A stretch of 64,000 bases of DNA from Limnoglobus roseus. GTDB lineage: Bacteria > Planctomycetota > Planctomycetia > Gemmatales > Gemmataceae. Positions 32,507 to 42,088 of this stretch are shown here, piece by piece; within the stretch, counting starts at the first letter, position 1; each line of letters begins with the position of its first letter. The translations under genes and the position numbers were made by a program. The stretch is taken from the NCBI RefSeq assembly GCF_008254045.1, contig NZ_CP042425.1, positions 9,128,163 through 9,192,162 of the forward strand, given 5' to 3'. The notes under the pieces are model-generated. The model ran no database searches and was not told the origin of the DNA. It saw only the letters and a program-made list of their open reading frames with translations.

Positions 32507-34009
32507 GTGATTCGATTGCTGTTACTGGCCGCCACCGTAACGCTCATCGGAACGACCGCGCGGGCCGACCAGATCGACAAGCGGATGGTGGAACACGCGG
32601 ACAAACTCTTCGCCGCCGCCAAATCGCTCGGGGCCAAGAACTGGACCGTGTTGAAATTCTCCTTCAAGGTCGGCGACGGCGCCGGGTCGTTCAACGCCGG
32701 GACCGTCAACGCCCGCACGGCGAACCGACTGGAACACTTACTGATTCTCAAGAACGACCCGGATAACCCGACGATGGTCCTCACCAACGCCGGTCCGGCC
32801 GTCGAAGCCCTCGGCGAAAAGATGAAGACGCCGATCACGTGGCGCACGGCCGAGGGGCGCAAACTCATCGCCCAGATCGCGAAACTACCCCTGGCGTGGG
32901 ACGAGAAGGTGGCATTAACACCCGAGGGCTTCCTGACCGGCGAGGTCATCACGTCGGCGGACTACAAAACGACTGCGATCAAGTTCTACGGCTTCACGCG
33001 GTCCGACCCGGCGACGCTGAAAGAACTGTGCACGTTCGACGAGAAAGGCACCGGCGGTTCCCTCCGGACCGACCGCGGGATGTTGGCGAGCTACGGCCAG
33101 AGCTTTAACCTGGCCGCCAAAGCTCGGTCGCTGAACGCGGAAGGGGACGACGCGGAAGCCGCACAGGACGCGGCCAAGCGGGACAAGACCGGCAAGCCGC
33201 CCATCGCGACGCAGGACCAACAGCCGGACGACGCCCAAAGCCCGGTGCGCCTCCAGATCTTCTTCGGCGGCAAGGAGCAACCGTGGCAGACGGACAAGGG
33301 CGAGTCGAAAATCGCCGTCACGCCCCGGGCGGGGGACAAGGTGACGTTCCGTCTCACCAACACCAGCGCGACGGACTCTTACGCAGTCATCCTGGCCGTG
33401 AACGGCAAGAACACCAACGCGATGGACAACGACACGTTGCTCGACAAGGCCCCCCACGAACAACGGAAGTGGGTTCTCGGTCCGAAGGAGGACGCCGTCA
33501 TCAAAGGCTTCTACCTCAAGCCGAACGGCGAGTTCAACCCGTTCGAGGTGCTGCCGGAAAACGCCTCGGCCCGTCGGTTCGGCGCACTGAACGAGAAGTT
33601 CCGCGGCCGGATTAGCCTCCTGGTGTTCGGCAAACGGGCCGAAGCCCCGGCGGAACCGAAGGTGACCGTTACGCCGTCGGTGGACCTTGAAAAGTTGAAG
33701 GACGACGGAGCGACGGCGAAGGCGATCGACCTCGCGGGCGGGGCGTGGAAGATTCGCAACACCGGCAGTCTGGCGTCCGCCCAGAAGGTTCTCAGCGGCA
33801 CGACCAATGTTGTAGACCAAGAAGGCCGGTTGGCCGTCGCCTTGGTGGCCAAGGGGAGGTACACGGCTGGCAAGCGGGGGCTGATCGAAAGTTCCGGCGA
33901 GACGAAGAAGGACGGCCCGATCGTGAGAGTTCCCCTGGTGTACGACCCGTGGCCGATGTGCCACCTCGACATCGTGTACTACGTCCCCAGCCCGCCGGCC
34001 GGAAAGTAG
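32507..34009 (+). CDS. Secreted protein of unknown function, possibly caspase-accessory/DUF4384-like
   Basis: 500 residues from the GTG at 32507 (AGAGGTG just upstream). It has a signal peptide (IRLLLLAATVTLIGTTARA). Residues 20-200 form a domain with KSLGAKNWTVLKFSFKVGDG and FYGFTRSDPATLKELCTFDE. After a charged linker, residues about 245-385 form a beta domain (VRLQIFFGGKEQPWQTDKGE, GDKVTFRLTNTSATDSYAVI, ILAVNGKNTNAMDNDTLLDK) with the general look of DUF4384-type modules. I am not certain of that assignment. The C-terminal part has further beta strands. It is followed 99 bp later by a giant kinase gene on the same strand and may be co-transcribed with it. Confidence 0.7.
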   Translation: MIRLLLLAATVTLIGTTARADQIDKRMVEHADKLFAAAKSLGAKNWTVLKFSFKVGDGAGSFNAGTVNARTANRLEHLLILKNDPDNPTMVLTNAGPAVEALGEKMKTPITWRTAEGRKLIAQIAKLPLAWDEKVALTPEGFLTGEVITSADYKTTAIKFYGFTRSDPATLKELCTFDEKGTGGSLRTDRGMLASYGQSFNLAAKARSLNAEGDDAEAAQDAAKRDKTGKPPIATQDQQPDDAQSPVRLQIFFGGKEQPWQTDKGESKIAVTPRAGDKVTFRLTNTSATDSYAVILAVNGKNTNAMDNDTLLDKAPHEQRKWVLGPKEDAVIKGFYLKPNGEFNPFEVLPENASARRFGALNEKFRGRISLLVFGKRAEAPAEPKVTVTPSVDLEKLKDDGATAKAIDLAGGAWKIRNTGSLASAQKVLSGTTNVVDQEGRLAVALVAKGRYTAGKRGLIESSGETKKDGPIVRVPLVYDPWPMCHLDIVYYVPSPPAGK

Positions 34010-34032
34010 GCGCGTGCGATCAAGACACCCCA

Positions 34033-34056
34033 CACGGCCCCGCCCCGCGGGCCGTG
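34033..34056 (+). terminator. Short hairpin between secreted protein and kinase genes
   Basis: CACGGCCC and GGGCCGTG form an 8-bp perfect stem with an 8-base loop, 24 bases after the stop codon. There is no T tract, so it could be a weak terminator or a processing site. Confidence 0.35.
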
Positions 34057-34108
34057 CGTCCGTTTCCGGAACAGCCCGTTCGCCTCAAAATCAGTTACGG
34101 GATCACGC

Positions 34109-37100
34109 ATGTCCTCGCTCAATTACGACGTGAACGACGAGCCGATCTCCGGCTACCGAATCGTCGAGTTCCTCGGCGAGGGAAACTTCGGGACCGTCTG
34201 GAAGGCGATCGAAACCGAGTCGGAGATTTACGTCGCCCTCAAGGTCATCGACCTGTCCCGCAGCCCGAGCGCGTTGAAGGAGTTGAAGGGGCTGAACCTC
34301 GTCCGCAACCTCCGCCACCCGAACCTGATCCCGATCTACACCGCCCGCATCAAGGACCGCGACGGTCGCGAACTGCCGATCGGCAAGGCGGAGGAGGTCC
34401 GGGCGAAGGACCAACTCAGCGAACTCGTGATCGCGATGGGCCTCGGCGATCGCAGCCTGTCGGCCCGCCTGAAACAATCTCACCCGCCCGGGGCGAGTCC
34501 CGCCGATTACCGCGGATTGCCGCTCGAAGAAGTCCTCGGCTACATGTACGGGGCGGCGAAGGGGATCGACTACCTGAACCGGGCCGACCACAATCTCGGC
34601 CCGGGCGTGGGCGACGGGCCGATCATCCACTGCGACATCAAGCCCGACAACTTGATGATCGTCGCCGGCGAGATCCAGATCGCCGACTGCGGGGTCGCCG
34701 TCCTCGTCACGCCCGACGCGCGGCAGACGAGGGCGTCGTGCTCGCTGGCGTACAGCCCGCCCGAGTTGCCCGCCAACAAGCCGTCGCCCGGCACCGACCA
34801 ATACTCGCTGGCCATCACGTACTCCGAACTCCGGACCGGGCAATTGCCCATCCCCCGGAATCTGAGCCAGTTGGAGGTCATGCTCGCCCACGCCGAGGGC
34901 AAACTCGACTTCTCTCACCGCACGTTGACGAAGGGCGAAAGCCTGGTGCTGAAGTGGGCGACGGCGGTCCAGCCTAAAACACGTTACTCGTCCTGCTGGG
35001 AGATGGTGAAGCAGTTGGAGCAGGCGGCCCGTGGCCAACCGCCGGTCCACCCGGCCGACGTGGGTAAGGTTCCTCCCGACGTCATCACGCCCCGCGCCGA
35101 CCGGATCACGACGCCCGCGCCCGCCGCCGAGCCCCCCGCCGACAACGGCGGACTGACCGGGACCACGGACGCTTTCCCCCTCGAAAACGCCGGCGAGTAC
35201 AACGGCAACTTCGGCACTCTGACGCCGGCCCAAATCGACCTCGTGGGCCTCGCGCACACGCAACTTCCCAAGGAGACGCGGCCGACTGAGTTGGCACCGG
35301 GCGGGGCGGACGCCCTCAATGCTAACAGCACGACCCACCCCGATGCCCCCAAGGGTAGTACGTCACTTTTAGACTCCGCCCTGTTCCGCCCGACCCTGAC
35401 CGCCCCGGACGTGGTCGCTCCGGCGGCCACTCGCACGGGGAACGGAACGCCACCGGCGAAACCGACGCCCCCTCCCCGGCCCAAGATGAGCGTCGATCCG
35501 GCGGACCCCATGGGGGCGCACTACGGGACCGTCTCACTTGTTCCGGAATTGCAAGCCATCATCCGGCCGTCGGCCTTGACCCCGCCAGTCGTTACACCTG
35601 CCGTGGCCCCCCTTCTCCCCGCGCCGTGGGCTGACACGCCCGGCCTTGAGGGAACGCAATTCCTCCAAAATCCCGCCGCCGAAGATCCTGCCGAGGAACC
35701 CACGAAGCCGTCCCCGGCTCGGTTGCCGGTTGCCGCGGACGACGCCGAGAGCTGGGACCCGCCACAGTCGTTTGTGAAGTTAACCCCCTTCCCCGAGCTG
35801 CGGAAGGGGAGATCGAAGTGGCCGACCAGGTTGGTCACGGGCGGCCTGATCCTTGGTACCCTCGCGGCGGGCGGCATCTACATCCCCCCGCTGTTCACCG
35901 ACCCACCCTCGCCGATCGTCGACCCGCCACTGCCGGTCGTTGACAGGTTCGCCGCGGACATGGCCGAGTTGACAACCATTCCCGCCGACCGACTTCAGGA
36001 CGCGGCGACGGCGGTGTTGACGAAGTACCCGGCCGCAGACCAGCAGAAGTCGCTGTTGCAGACATTGATCGAAATCGGCCAGCAGCAACCGGACCGTCGG
36101 ACGGCGATCACGAACGCCCTGGGCGAAGGTTCGCAGTTCGCCAGCCGGGTGCCCGACACGGCCGATCGAGCGGAAGTCGCCCGCTGGCACGTGCCGCACC
36201 TTGAATCGGTGGAATACGCCGACGCCCTCAAGGCCGTCCAGAAGCTCTACGCTCAGCCGGTCCCGGCCGAAGACATCGCCGCCGCGCAGGAAGCGGTGAG
36301 CAAACTCCAAGCGGCCATCGACACGTTCGACGGCCGCTTCGCCTCGGCGGAAAGTGTCCCGGCCGCGGTCCGCGATTTCCTCACGACCGCCTCCGCGTGG
36401 TCGGCCGCCCGCTCCAACCCGTCGGCCCTGAAGCCGTTCGCGGAGCGGCTCGCGACGGAATCGGCCGAACGGCCGTTCCCGGTCGCGTTCACCGTGGAAC
36501 TCATCCGCATCAGCGCCCGGGAGTCGACGCCGATCGACGCGATTCGAGCGATCCGCGACCGGGTGAGCCGTGGGAGCGTACGCGCCGCGGATGAAAAGGC
36601 CCGCGTTCAGGAGGTGTACCAGGAAATCCTGGCCGCTCACGTCCGAGACGCCCTGAGCCGGCCCGACCCGAACTGGGAACTGATTCTGAAAGCCTGCGGC
36701 AGCGACGACGCCCACGGGTGGGCGAAACTGGTGGCCGCCGAACCACTCCTCGCTTCCCGTCAAAAAAATGCGGCGGCGATCACGGCCTTGCTCGACGAGG
36801 CCGAGAAGACTCCCGCGACGGCCGCGACCGGGGCGGACAAGAAAGAGTTTGCGACGTACATCCGCGCCGTCGCGAAAAAAGACGAGGCCGCGGCCGATCA
36901 GTTGGAGCAACTCTACCGAAAGCCCTCGCCGTTGTTGAAGGTCGCGTCGCGCCAAAAGCGGGCGGCGGCGGTACTGGGGACGAACGGCATGGCCGCCCCC
37001 ACGCAGAATAAAACGACCGCGGAACTGTTGAGTGACAAGGCGAACCCGTTCTCAAAGAACGTGCGGGCTCTGGGGTGGTTGAGGCGGGCCGACGAACTGG

Positions 37101-38911
37101 ACGGAAAGGCCCACCCGGGGTGGGCAATTCCCCTGGCCCTGTTGGCGGACGCGGGCGGCGACCGGAAGACCGTGGAAGCGGTTACGGCCCGCGTGACCGT
37201 AGACGACACCAAGGTTGCCGACGAGGATTTGCCGCTAGCCGTCGCGTACCTTCAACTCCAAGTCCGTGCGGCCGACGAGCCGGCAGTCCGGGCCGCCGCC
37301 GGGGCGTCGTACGCGCGGGCGGCCTACCGCATCCTGGAGTACGCCTTCGGCAGCTGCCCGACGCAAAAAGACGGCCAAGCCCTTGAGGCGAAACTAATCC
37401 CGAAGATCGAGGCGGTCGTCGACGAATCGCTGGGCAAGGCCGAGGTGAACGGCCCCGATCAGTTGGCCCTGCGGCTCGCGAAGGTGCGGGCCAGGGTACT
37501 CATCGACCCCCTGATCGCCAACGATCCGGCGAACCTCGGTCGCGAGCTAGACGACCTTGTCAAGCGGATGGACGATACGCACCCGGACAAGGCCGACGCT
37601 TACGGGTACCGGGCCTACGTCACGTTCATGGGCTTCTCCGGGGCCGATCCCGCCCGTCCGCCCGCCGCATCGCCCCGAGACGCATCCGAAGCGGTCCGAG
37701 TGAAGGCGTGGCAATCGATCGCACAAGACGCGGCGAGCGGCCTCCGGCTGGACGCCACGAACCGCACTTGCAACACGGTAACGGCCTATCAGATCGCGAC
37801 GGAGTTTGACGCCTTCCCGCCCTACGCCGCCCCCAGGGCCGAGCGGAAGGTGGACGCCGCCGCTGCCGAGGCCAAGGTCTTCAAGGCCGTCAAGGCGTTC
37901 GAGGCGGCCGCCGCCAAGATGCCGACGCGCAAATTGAGCACGTTCTGGGCGGCGCGCGGGAGTTTCCTCCTGGATGCGGCCACCGACTTCGCGAAAGCCG
38001 GGAAGATGGCCAACGTGAAGCCGTACCTCGATGCCGCCGAAACGGCCTTGAAGAAGGCGAACGACCAGCGGGCCGACGCCGACGCAAACATGTCCAAGTC
38101 GGACAAACAACTCCTCGCCAAGCGGTACGACGAACGGCGGCTCCTCGGGTGCGTCTTCGAGGCCAAGGCGTGGCTCGTTCGCGAGGACCCGGCCACGAAC
38201 TACCAGCGGGCCCTCGAATATCTGAAGATCGATCACCCGCCCGAAAGCGACCAAGAATTTCAAGGGGGTGTCGATTTCGCGCGCTGCCTGATCCACGGCG
38301 TTCGCTCCGGTGTTTTGCCGGCTTCCCGGTCGGGCGAGGCGGACGCCATTCTCGACCAGCACCACCGGGCGGCGGACGCCATCCTCCAGAATCCCTCAAA
38401 GTCCCGCGAGGTCAAGGCCGCGGTCGATCGCCACGTTCTCCGCGGCGAGTACTGGCAGTTGGTCCTCTTCTTGCACCGGCTGGAAGCGAGTCTGGACGGC
38501 GGCAGCCAGAACGCCAAGCTGCGGACCGAACTCTTATCCCAGGCCGACGCCAAGGCCGAGAAGTGGGAGGCCCTGCTCAAGAAGGATCCGACCATCAAGG
38601 CGACGGCGTTCGTCCCGGAGTACCTCCGCGGTCGGATCGCGGTCAAGAACAATAAGACGGGGATGGCGGCCGAGCACTTCAAGAAAGCCTTCGACCTGCT
38701 CGACGCGGCGTCCACGGAGGGTCGCCTGCGGGTTGACGATTCCTTCGCAATGAAGTCCTTGGTAAACGAGATGACCTACTGCTACACCTTCCTCTCGCCC
38801 GCGAACCGGCAGAAACGGATCGCCCTATTGGTCAGCCTGGAGCAACGCTACGGCTGGGCGTTGACCGACAAGGACCGCGAGAGCATCAAGACGATCAAGA
38901 AATTGAAGTGA
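34109..38911 (+). CDS. Large Ser/Thr protein kinase with membrane anchor and helical repeat tail
   Basis: 1600 residues. The kinase domain covers about residues 15-310: G-loop LGEGNFGTVWKA, VALKVIDL, catalytic loop HCDIKPDNLM (H174-C175-D176), metal loop DCG (193-195) and YSPPELP. HRD and DFG are thus HCD and DCG; the key Asp residues are kept. A Pro/Thr-rich linker follows to about 570. One membrane helix at about 575-596 (LVTGGLILGTLAAGGIYIPP) separates a cytosolic kinase from a probably periplasmic portion of about 1000 residues. That tail is Ala- and Lys-rich and helical, with TPR-like pieces (YRAYVTFMGF, YQRALEYLKIDHPPE, AEHFKKAFDLLDAA). It probably senses or scaffolds. The secreted protein gene just upstream may be a partner. 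Confidence 0.88.
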   Translation: MSSLNYDVNDEPISGYRIVEFLGEGNFGTVWKAIETESEIYVALKVIDLSRSPSALKELKGLNLVRNLRHPNLIPIYTARIKDRDGRELPIGKAEEVRAKDQLSELVIAMGLGDRSLSARLKQSHPPGASPADYRGLPLEEVLGYMYGAAKGIDYLNRADHNLGPGVGDGPIIHCDIKPDNLMIVAGEIQIADCGVAVLVTPDARQTRASCSLAYSPPELPANKPSPGTDQYSLAITYSELRTGQLPIPRNLSQLEVMLAHAEGKLDFSHRTLTKGESLVLKWATAVQPKTRYSSCWEMVKQLEQAARGQPPVHPADVGKVPPDVITPRADRITTPAPAAEPPADNGGLTGTTDAFPLENAGEYNGNFGTLTPAQIDLVGLAHTQLPKETRPTELAPGGADALNANSTTHPDAPKGSTSLLDSALFRPTLTAPDVVAPAATRTGNGTPPAKPTPPPRPKMSVDPADPMGAHYGTVSLVPELQAIIRPSALTPPVVTPAVAPLLPAPWADTPGLEGTQFLQNPAAEDPAEEPTKPSPARLPVAADDAESWDPPQSFVKLTPFPELRKGRSKWPTRLVTGGLILGTLAAGGIYIPPLFTDPPSPIVDPPLPVVDRFAADMAELTTIPADRLQDAATAVLTKYPAADQQKSLLQTLIEIGQQQPDRRTAITNALGEGSQFASRVPDTADRAEVARWHVPHLESVEYADALKAVQKLYAQPVPAEDIAAAQEAVSKLQAAIDTFDGRFASAESVPAAVRDFLTTASAWSAARSNPSALKPFAERLATESAERPFPVAFTVELIRISARESTPIDAIRAIRDRVSRGSVRAADEKARVQEVYQEILAAHVRDALSRPDPNWELILKACGSDDAHGWAKLVAAEPLLASRQKNAAAITALLDEAEKTPATAATGADKKEFATYIRAVAKKDEAAADQLEQLYRKPSPLLKVASRQKRAAAVLGTNGMAAPTQNKTTAELLSDKANPFSKNVRALGWLRRADELDGKAHPGWAIPLALLADAGGDRKTVEAVTARVTVDDTKVADEDLPLAVAYLQLQVRAADEPAVRAAAGASYARAAYRILEYAFGSCPTQKDGQALEAKLIPKIEAVVDESLGKAEVNGPDQLALRLAKVRARVLIDPLIANDPANLGRELDDLVKRMDDTHPDKADAYGYRAYVTFMGFSGADPARPPAASPRDASEAVRVKAWQSIAQDAASGLRLDATNRTCNTVTAYQIATEFDAFPPYAAPRAERKVDAAAAEAKVFKAVKAFEAAAAKMPTRKLSTFWAARGSFLLDAATDFAKAGKMANVKPYLDAAETALKKANDQRADADANMSKSDKQLLAKRYDERRLLGCVFEAKAWLVREDPATNYQRALEYLKIDHPPESDQEFQGGVDFARCLIHGVRSGVLPASRSGEADAILDQHHRAADAILQNPSKSREVKAAVDRHVLRGEYWQLVLFLHRLEASLDGGSQNAKLRTELLSQADAKAEKWEALLKKDPTIKATAFVPEYLRGRIAVKNNKTGMAAEHFKKAFDLLDAASTEGRLRVDDSFAMKSLVNEMTYCYTFLSPANRQKRIALLVSLEQRYGWALTDKDRESIKTIKKLK

Positions 38912-38974
38912 CCCGGCCCGCAAAATTTCCGGCCGGTGGCGCGTGGGCGTGGTTCGAGAGCATCTCACCGAACT

Positions 38975-39011
38975 GGCGGCGGTCGGCCCGCGATGCGGGC
39001 CGACCGCCGCC
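38975..39011. terminator. Bidirectional hairpin between convergent genes
   Basis: GGCGGCGGTCGGCCCGC and GCGGGCCGACCGCCGCC form a perfect 17-bp stem with a GAT loop. It lies between the stops of the kinase (38911) and the DUF4139 gene (39026). No T tract is present, but position and strength suggest a terminator. Confidence 0.65.
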
Positions 39012-39025
39012 CCGACGAGGTCGCG

Positions 39026-41296
39026 TCACTCGACCTTCAGTTTCGTCAGGTAATCCTTGTACGCCTTCTCGTCCGCCGCGAGCTTGGCCTTCAGTTCCTT
39101 CTGCTTCGCCTGCCGCTTTTCGATCTCCGTTTCCTGGTCGTCGAACTTCTTCAGGTACCGCTTGTACGCATCCGAGTCCTTCGGCACGCGCTCCAGGTTC
39201 GCCCGGATGCGGGTCTGGTCCTCGCCGATGGCCTTGAGGGCGGCGTCCTCGTCGGCTGACGCTTTCTTCGTCGCCTCCTGAACGCCGCGGAGTTCGAGGA
39301 TTTGCCCCGCCGCTTGCTTGATGGCCGGGCTGGCCGCAGCCGTAGCGGCGTAGAACTGCAACGCCGTGTCCGCCATCCGTTCCACGACCAGGTCTTCCGG
39401 CGTCAGCGACTCTTCGCCCACGGTCAGCGTCGTCGTGGCCCCGGCCTTCGCCGTCACCTCGAAGCGGTACGAATCGCGGGTCGTCTCGCTCGGCTTCGTC
39501 GTCGCCGCCGGCTTCCACCCGGATCGGATCGGGCGTTCGATGATGAGTTGCCGGTCCTGCGAGCCGCGGTTGCGGATCACGTACTCGGTGGTCTGCCGCG
39601 TGATTTCGCGGGTGACCAGGCGGCCGCCGCGGAAGGCGACCATCTCGACCGTCCGCTTGGCCTCGCCGTCCCGCGGTACGACCTCGGTGTGCAGGTCGAT
39701 GGCGTAGCTGATGAGCCGCGATTCGCCCGCCGCGAGGTCAGGCAGGCGGGCGTCGCCGACGAACGTCTCGCCATCGTAAACGGTGACCGGCCCTTGCGCG
39801 AGGTGGAGCTTCGACTTGTTCGTGAGCCGCACGCCGAGCAGTGGGTGCTTGTTCTGCACGTTCGCGTTGTAGATGCTCACCCGCTTCGTCTCGACCGGGT
39901 CGTTGACGATCGGCAGCAAGGCCGACTTGAGCCGCGGCAGCGTGATCGGGTCTTCGATCTTGTATTCGAACGTGTCGCCGAGCGCGACGGCGGCCGCGGC
40001 ACTTAGGACGGTCGAGTGACTGCCACCGTTCGGGCCGGACGGTTTCGCGGGAACACCGGCCATCCCTTCCACCTTCTGCGACAGCCGGCCCTGAAGTTCC
40101 TCGTAGGAAAGACGCGGTCCCATCAGTTCTCTCGCCGAAGGCCGGCCAAACTGCCCACCCTGAATCCCGTACTGCCCCTGGAAACCAAGGTTGCCGCCTA
40201 AGCCGCCGATGCCCGCGAGGCCGCCGCCGGCCCCGAGGTTGTTCGCGGCTCCCGCCCCCGGCATCCCGCCAAGGCCGCCCCCACCAAATCCGCCGCCGCC
40301 GAACTGCCCGGCCGCCGCGACACCGCCCTGGTATACCGGCGGCCGCAGCGAAGCGTACAACTCCGGTTCCACCGTCGGCCGCGGCACGAACAGCGGTTGG
40401 TACAGGTCCATCTGAAACGCCATCGGCCGGCCGGCGACGAGGCCGACCTTCACGTTCGTCCAGTCCTCTTCCGTCGTGTTCTCGACCGCCGCCCAGCCTT
40501 GCAGCCCGGCCGTCGGCTTGTCGCCCAGGCTCAGGCGGTAGCTCGCCTTCCACATCGGCGCTTCCATCACGTAACCGACGCGGACGCGGCGACGGCCGTT
40601 GCCGTCGAAGTTCACGGTGATCGCCTTCTTGGACGCCCCGCGGGCGGCGGCCAGCACTTCGAGGGCCTTGCGGAACTCGGCTTCCAACTCTGCCTTCAGC
40701 AACTTGATCTTCTTCGCCTGCGCCAACGGCACCGCCTGAAGGCCGTCGGCTGTGAGCAGGTTCAGCGTCTCGCCCGCCGCGGTCGGCGTGGTCGTGGTGG
40801 TGGTCGAAGGCTCGCCGTCCTTTTGCGTGAAGGTGGTCGTCACGGCTTGCGGGCGGTCGATGCCGACGATAAGGCCGGTGACGCTACCGCCCTGCTTGTC
40901 GGTGATCTCGACCTTCTCGCCGCGGACCTGGGCGAGCAGGTCGCCGATGGTCGGGTTGGCGGTCACGTCGATGGTGAACGCCTTGAGCGTGACCTCGACC
41001 GGGTGTTTACCGTCGTAGGTGATCGCCTTCACCTTCCCGCCGTCCTTGTCTTCAAGGACCAGACTCTTGAGTAGGTCGTTCACGTCCGGTTCGGGGAACC
41101 GCATCTCCACCCTCGCGTTGCCGTCGACGACGCCCTCGCGCTGGAAGTAGCCAACGCCGGCGTTGAACAGCACGATCCGCGTCAGCGGCAGGTCCACCGG
41201 CTTCGCGGCCGGGCCGCCGTCCTGCCCGGACACCAACGGGATGAGCAACAGCACAAATAGTAATCCGACCGTGCCGGCTAGTAAGCGAAGGGTCAT
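39026..41296 (-). CDS. Secreted DUF4139-domain protein
   Basis: 756 residues from the ATG at 41296 with GGAG 6 bp upstream. The signal peptide is TLRLLAGTVGLLFVLLLIPL. Typical DUF4139 features follow: LTRIVLFNAGVGYFQREGVV at the N-terminus, an Ala/Glu-rich helical segment (KLLKAELEAEFRKALEVLAA), the beta-sandwich core with VGYVMEAPMWKASYRLSLG and GWAAVENTTEEDWTNVKV, and the C-terminal part with NVQNKHPLLGVRLTNKSK and YVIRNRGSQDRQLIIERP. A Gly-rich insertion (about residues 340-400, GGGGFGGGGLGGMPGAG) interrupts the core. The last 100 residues are a charged coiled coil (QETEIEKRQAKQKELKAKLA). The function of the family is unknown; secretion or periplasmic location is inferred. Confidence 0.85.
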   Translation of the reverse strand: MTLRLLAGTVGLLFVLLLIPLVSGQDGGPAAKPVDLPLTRIVLFNAGVGYFQREGVVDGNARVEMRFPEPDVNDLLKSLVLEDKDGGKVKAITYDGKHPVEVTLKAFTIDVTANPTIGDLLAQVRGEKVEITDKQGGSVTGLIVGIDRPQAVTTTFTQKDGEPSTTTTTTPTAAGETLNLLTADGLQAVPLAQAKKIKLLKAELEAEFRKALEVLAAARGASKKAITVNFDGNGRRRVRVGYVMEAPMWKASYRLSLGDKPTAGLQGWAAVENTTEEDWTNVKVGLVAGRPMAFQMDLYQPLFVPRPTVEPELYASLRPPVYQGGVAAAGQFGGGGFGGGGLGGMPGAGAANNLGAGGGLAGIGGLGGNLGFQGQYGIQGGQFGRPSARELMGPRLSYEELQGRLSQKVEGMAGVPAKPSGPNGGSHSTVLSAAAAVALGDTFEYKIEDPITLPRLKSALLPIVNDPVETKRVSIYNANVQNKHPLLGVRLTNKSKLHLAQGPVTVYDGETFVGDARLPDLAAGESRLISYAIDLHTEVVPRDGEAKRTVEMVAFRGGRLVTREITRQTTEYVIRNRGSQDRQLIIERPIRSGWKPAATTKPSETTRDSYRFEVTAKAGATTTLTVGEESLTPEDLVVERMADTALQFYAATAAASPAIKQAAGQILELRGVQEATKKASADEDAALKAIGEDQTRIRANLERVPKDSDAYKRYLKKFDDQETEIEKRQAKQKELKAKLAADEKAYKDYLTKLKVE

Positions 41297-41600
41297 CGGA
41301 GGCTCCGGGGAGAGGTACCTGCGAGACGAACGGAGAATCGGCCGAATCGTTGGAACCGAACGCGAGCGATTCTCGACCGCTGGGCAGGGCCGCCGTTGAA
41401 CTTCAGTCGGACGAGGGACGGCAAGCGTCAGCCCATCAAGCCGGAGCGAAAGGTTCGGGACGGATTCCGAGAAAGAACGAAAAATTTTCCCCGGCGCGTG
41501 TAAGAGCCGATTTCGTCGCTGGTATCTGTCTGCGGACCGGCCGCGGTTGTTGGGGTGAGTGGGCGACACCTCAACTCTCTGCGGCCGGTTTTTTGCGCGC

Positions 41601-41861
41601 CTACCAATGGCCGCGTTGCACTTCGACTCGCACGGCGTGCCCCTGCCGCTCGAAGCCCCTCGCCGCACATTGCGCTTCTTCCCGGTCGCGGTAGGTGGCA
41701 ACACATTCCCAGTGGCCGTGGCGGAGGACCTTCACCTCGAACCGAACGGTATGACGGTCGAACAATCCAAGCACTCCGGCGTCGGCGGTCGTCGCGGTGG
41801 CGTTCAAGCCCGCAAGGGTCCCGGTGGCGATCACGGCGGTGAGAATCAGTTTGCGGAACAT
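41601..41861 (-). CDS. Small secreted protein
   Basis: 86 residues from the ATG at 41861, with AGGA 2 bases away from the optimum spacing. The signal peptide is FRKLILTAVIATGTLAGLNA. The mature part is small and basic: RFEVKVLRHGHWECVATYRD, REEAQCAARGFERQGHAVRV. Its two Cys residues could pair. No family is recognised; similar short exported proteins are common in Gemmata-like genomes. It is divergent from the following PPC gene. Confidence 0.65.
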   Translation of the reverse strand: MFRKLILTAVIATGTLAGLNATATTADAGVLGLFDRHTVRFEVKVLRHGHWECVATYRDREEAQCAARGFERQGHAVRVEVQRGHW

Positions 41862-42088
41862 GGTCCTACTCCTCAGTGCGGGTCGGCGATGTGTCGGCCC
41901 TTGTGCGGAAAGAACGGGAAGCGATCGGCGTGTTGCGCCCGCCGTTTGGGCTCTCACTTCTGCTTCATCGGTGTCGGACGGAGGCGCGCCCCGTTTCGCG
42001 TGAGCGAGATCGCCTGCTCTGCGGTCACTGGCCCGCGGAGGCGCAGAGGGCTACGTTAGCACGACCTTCCTCCAACACACCCCTTCGT

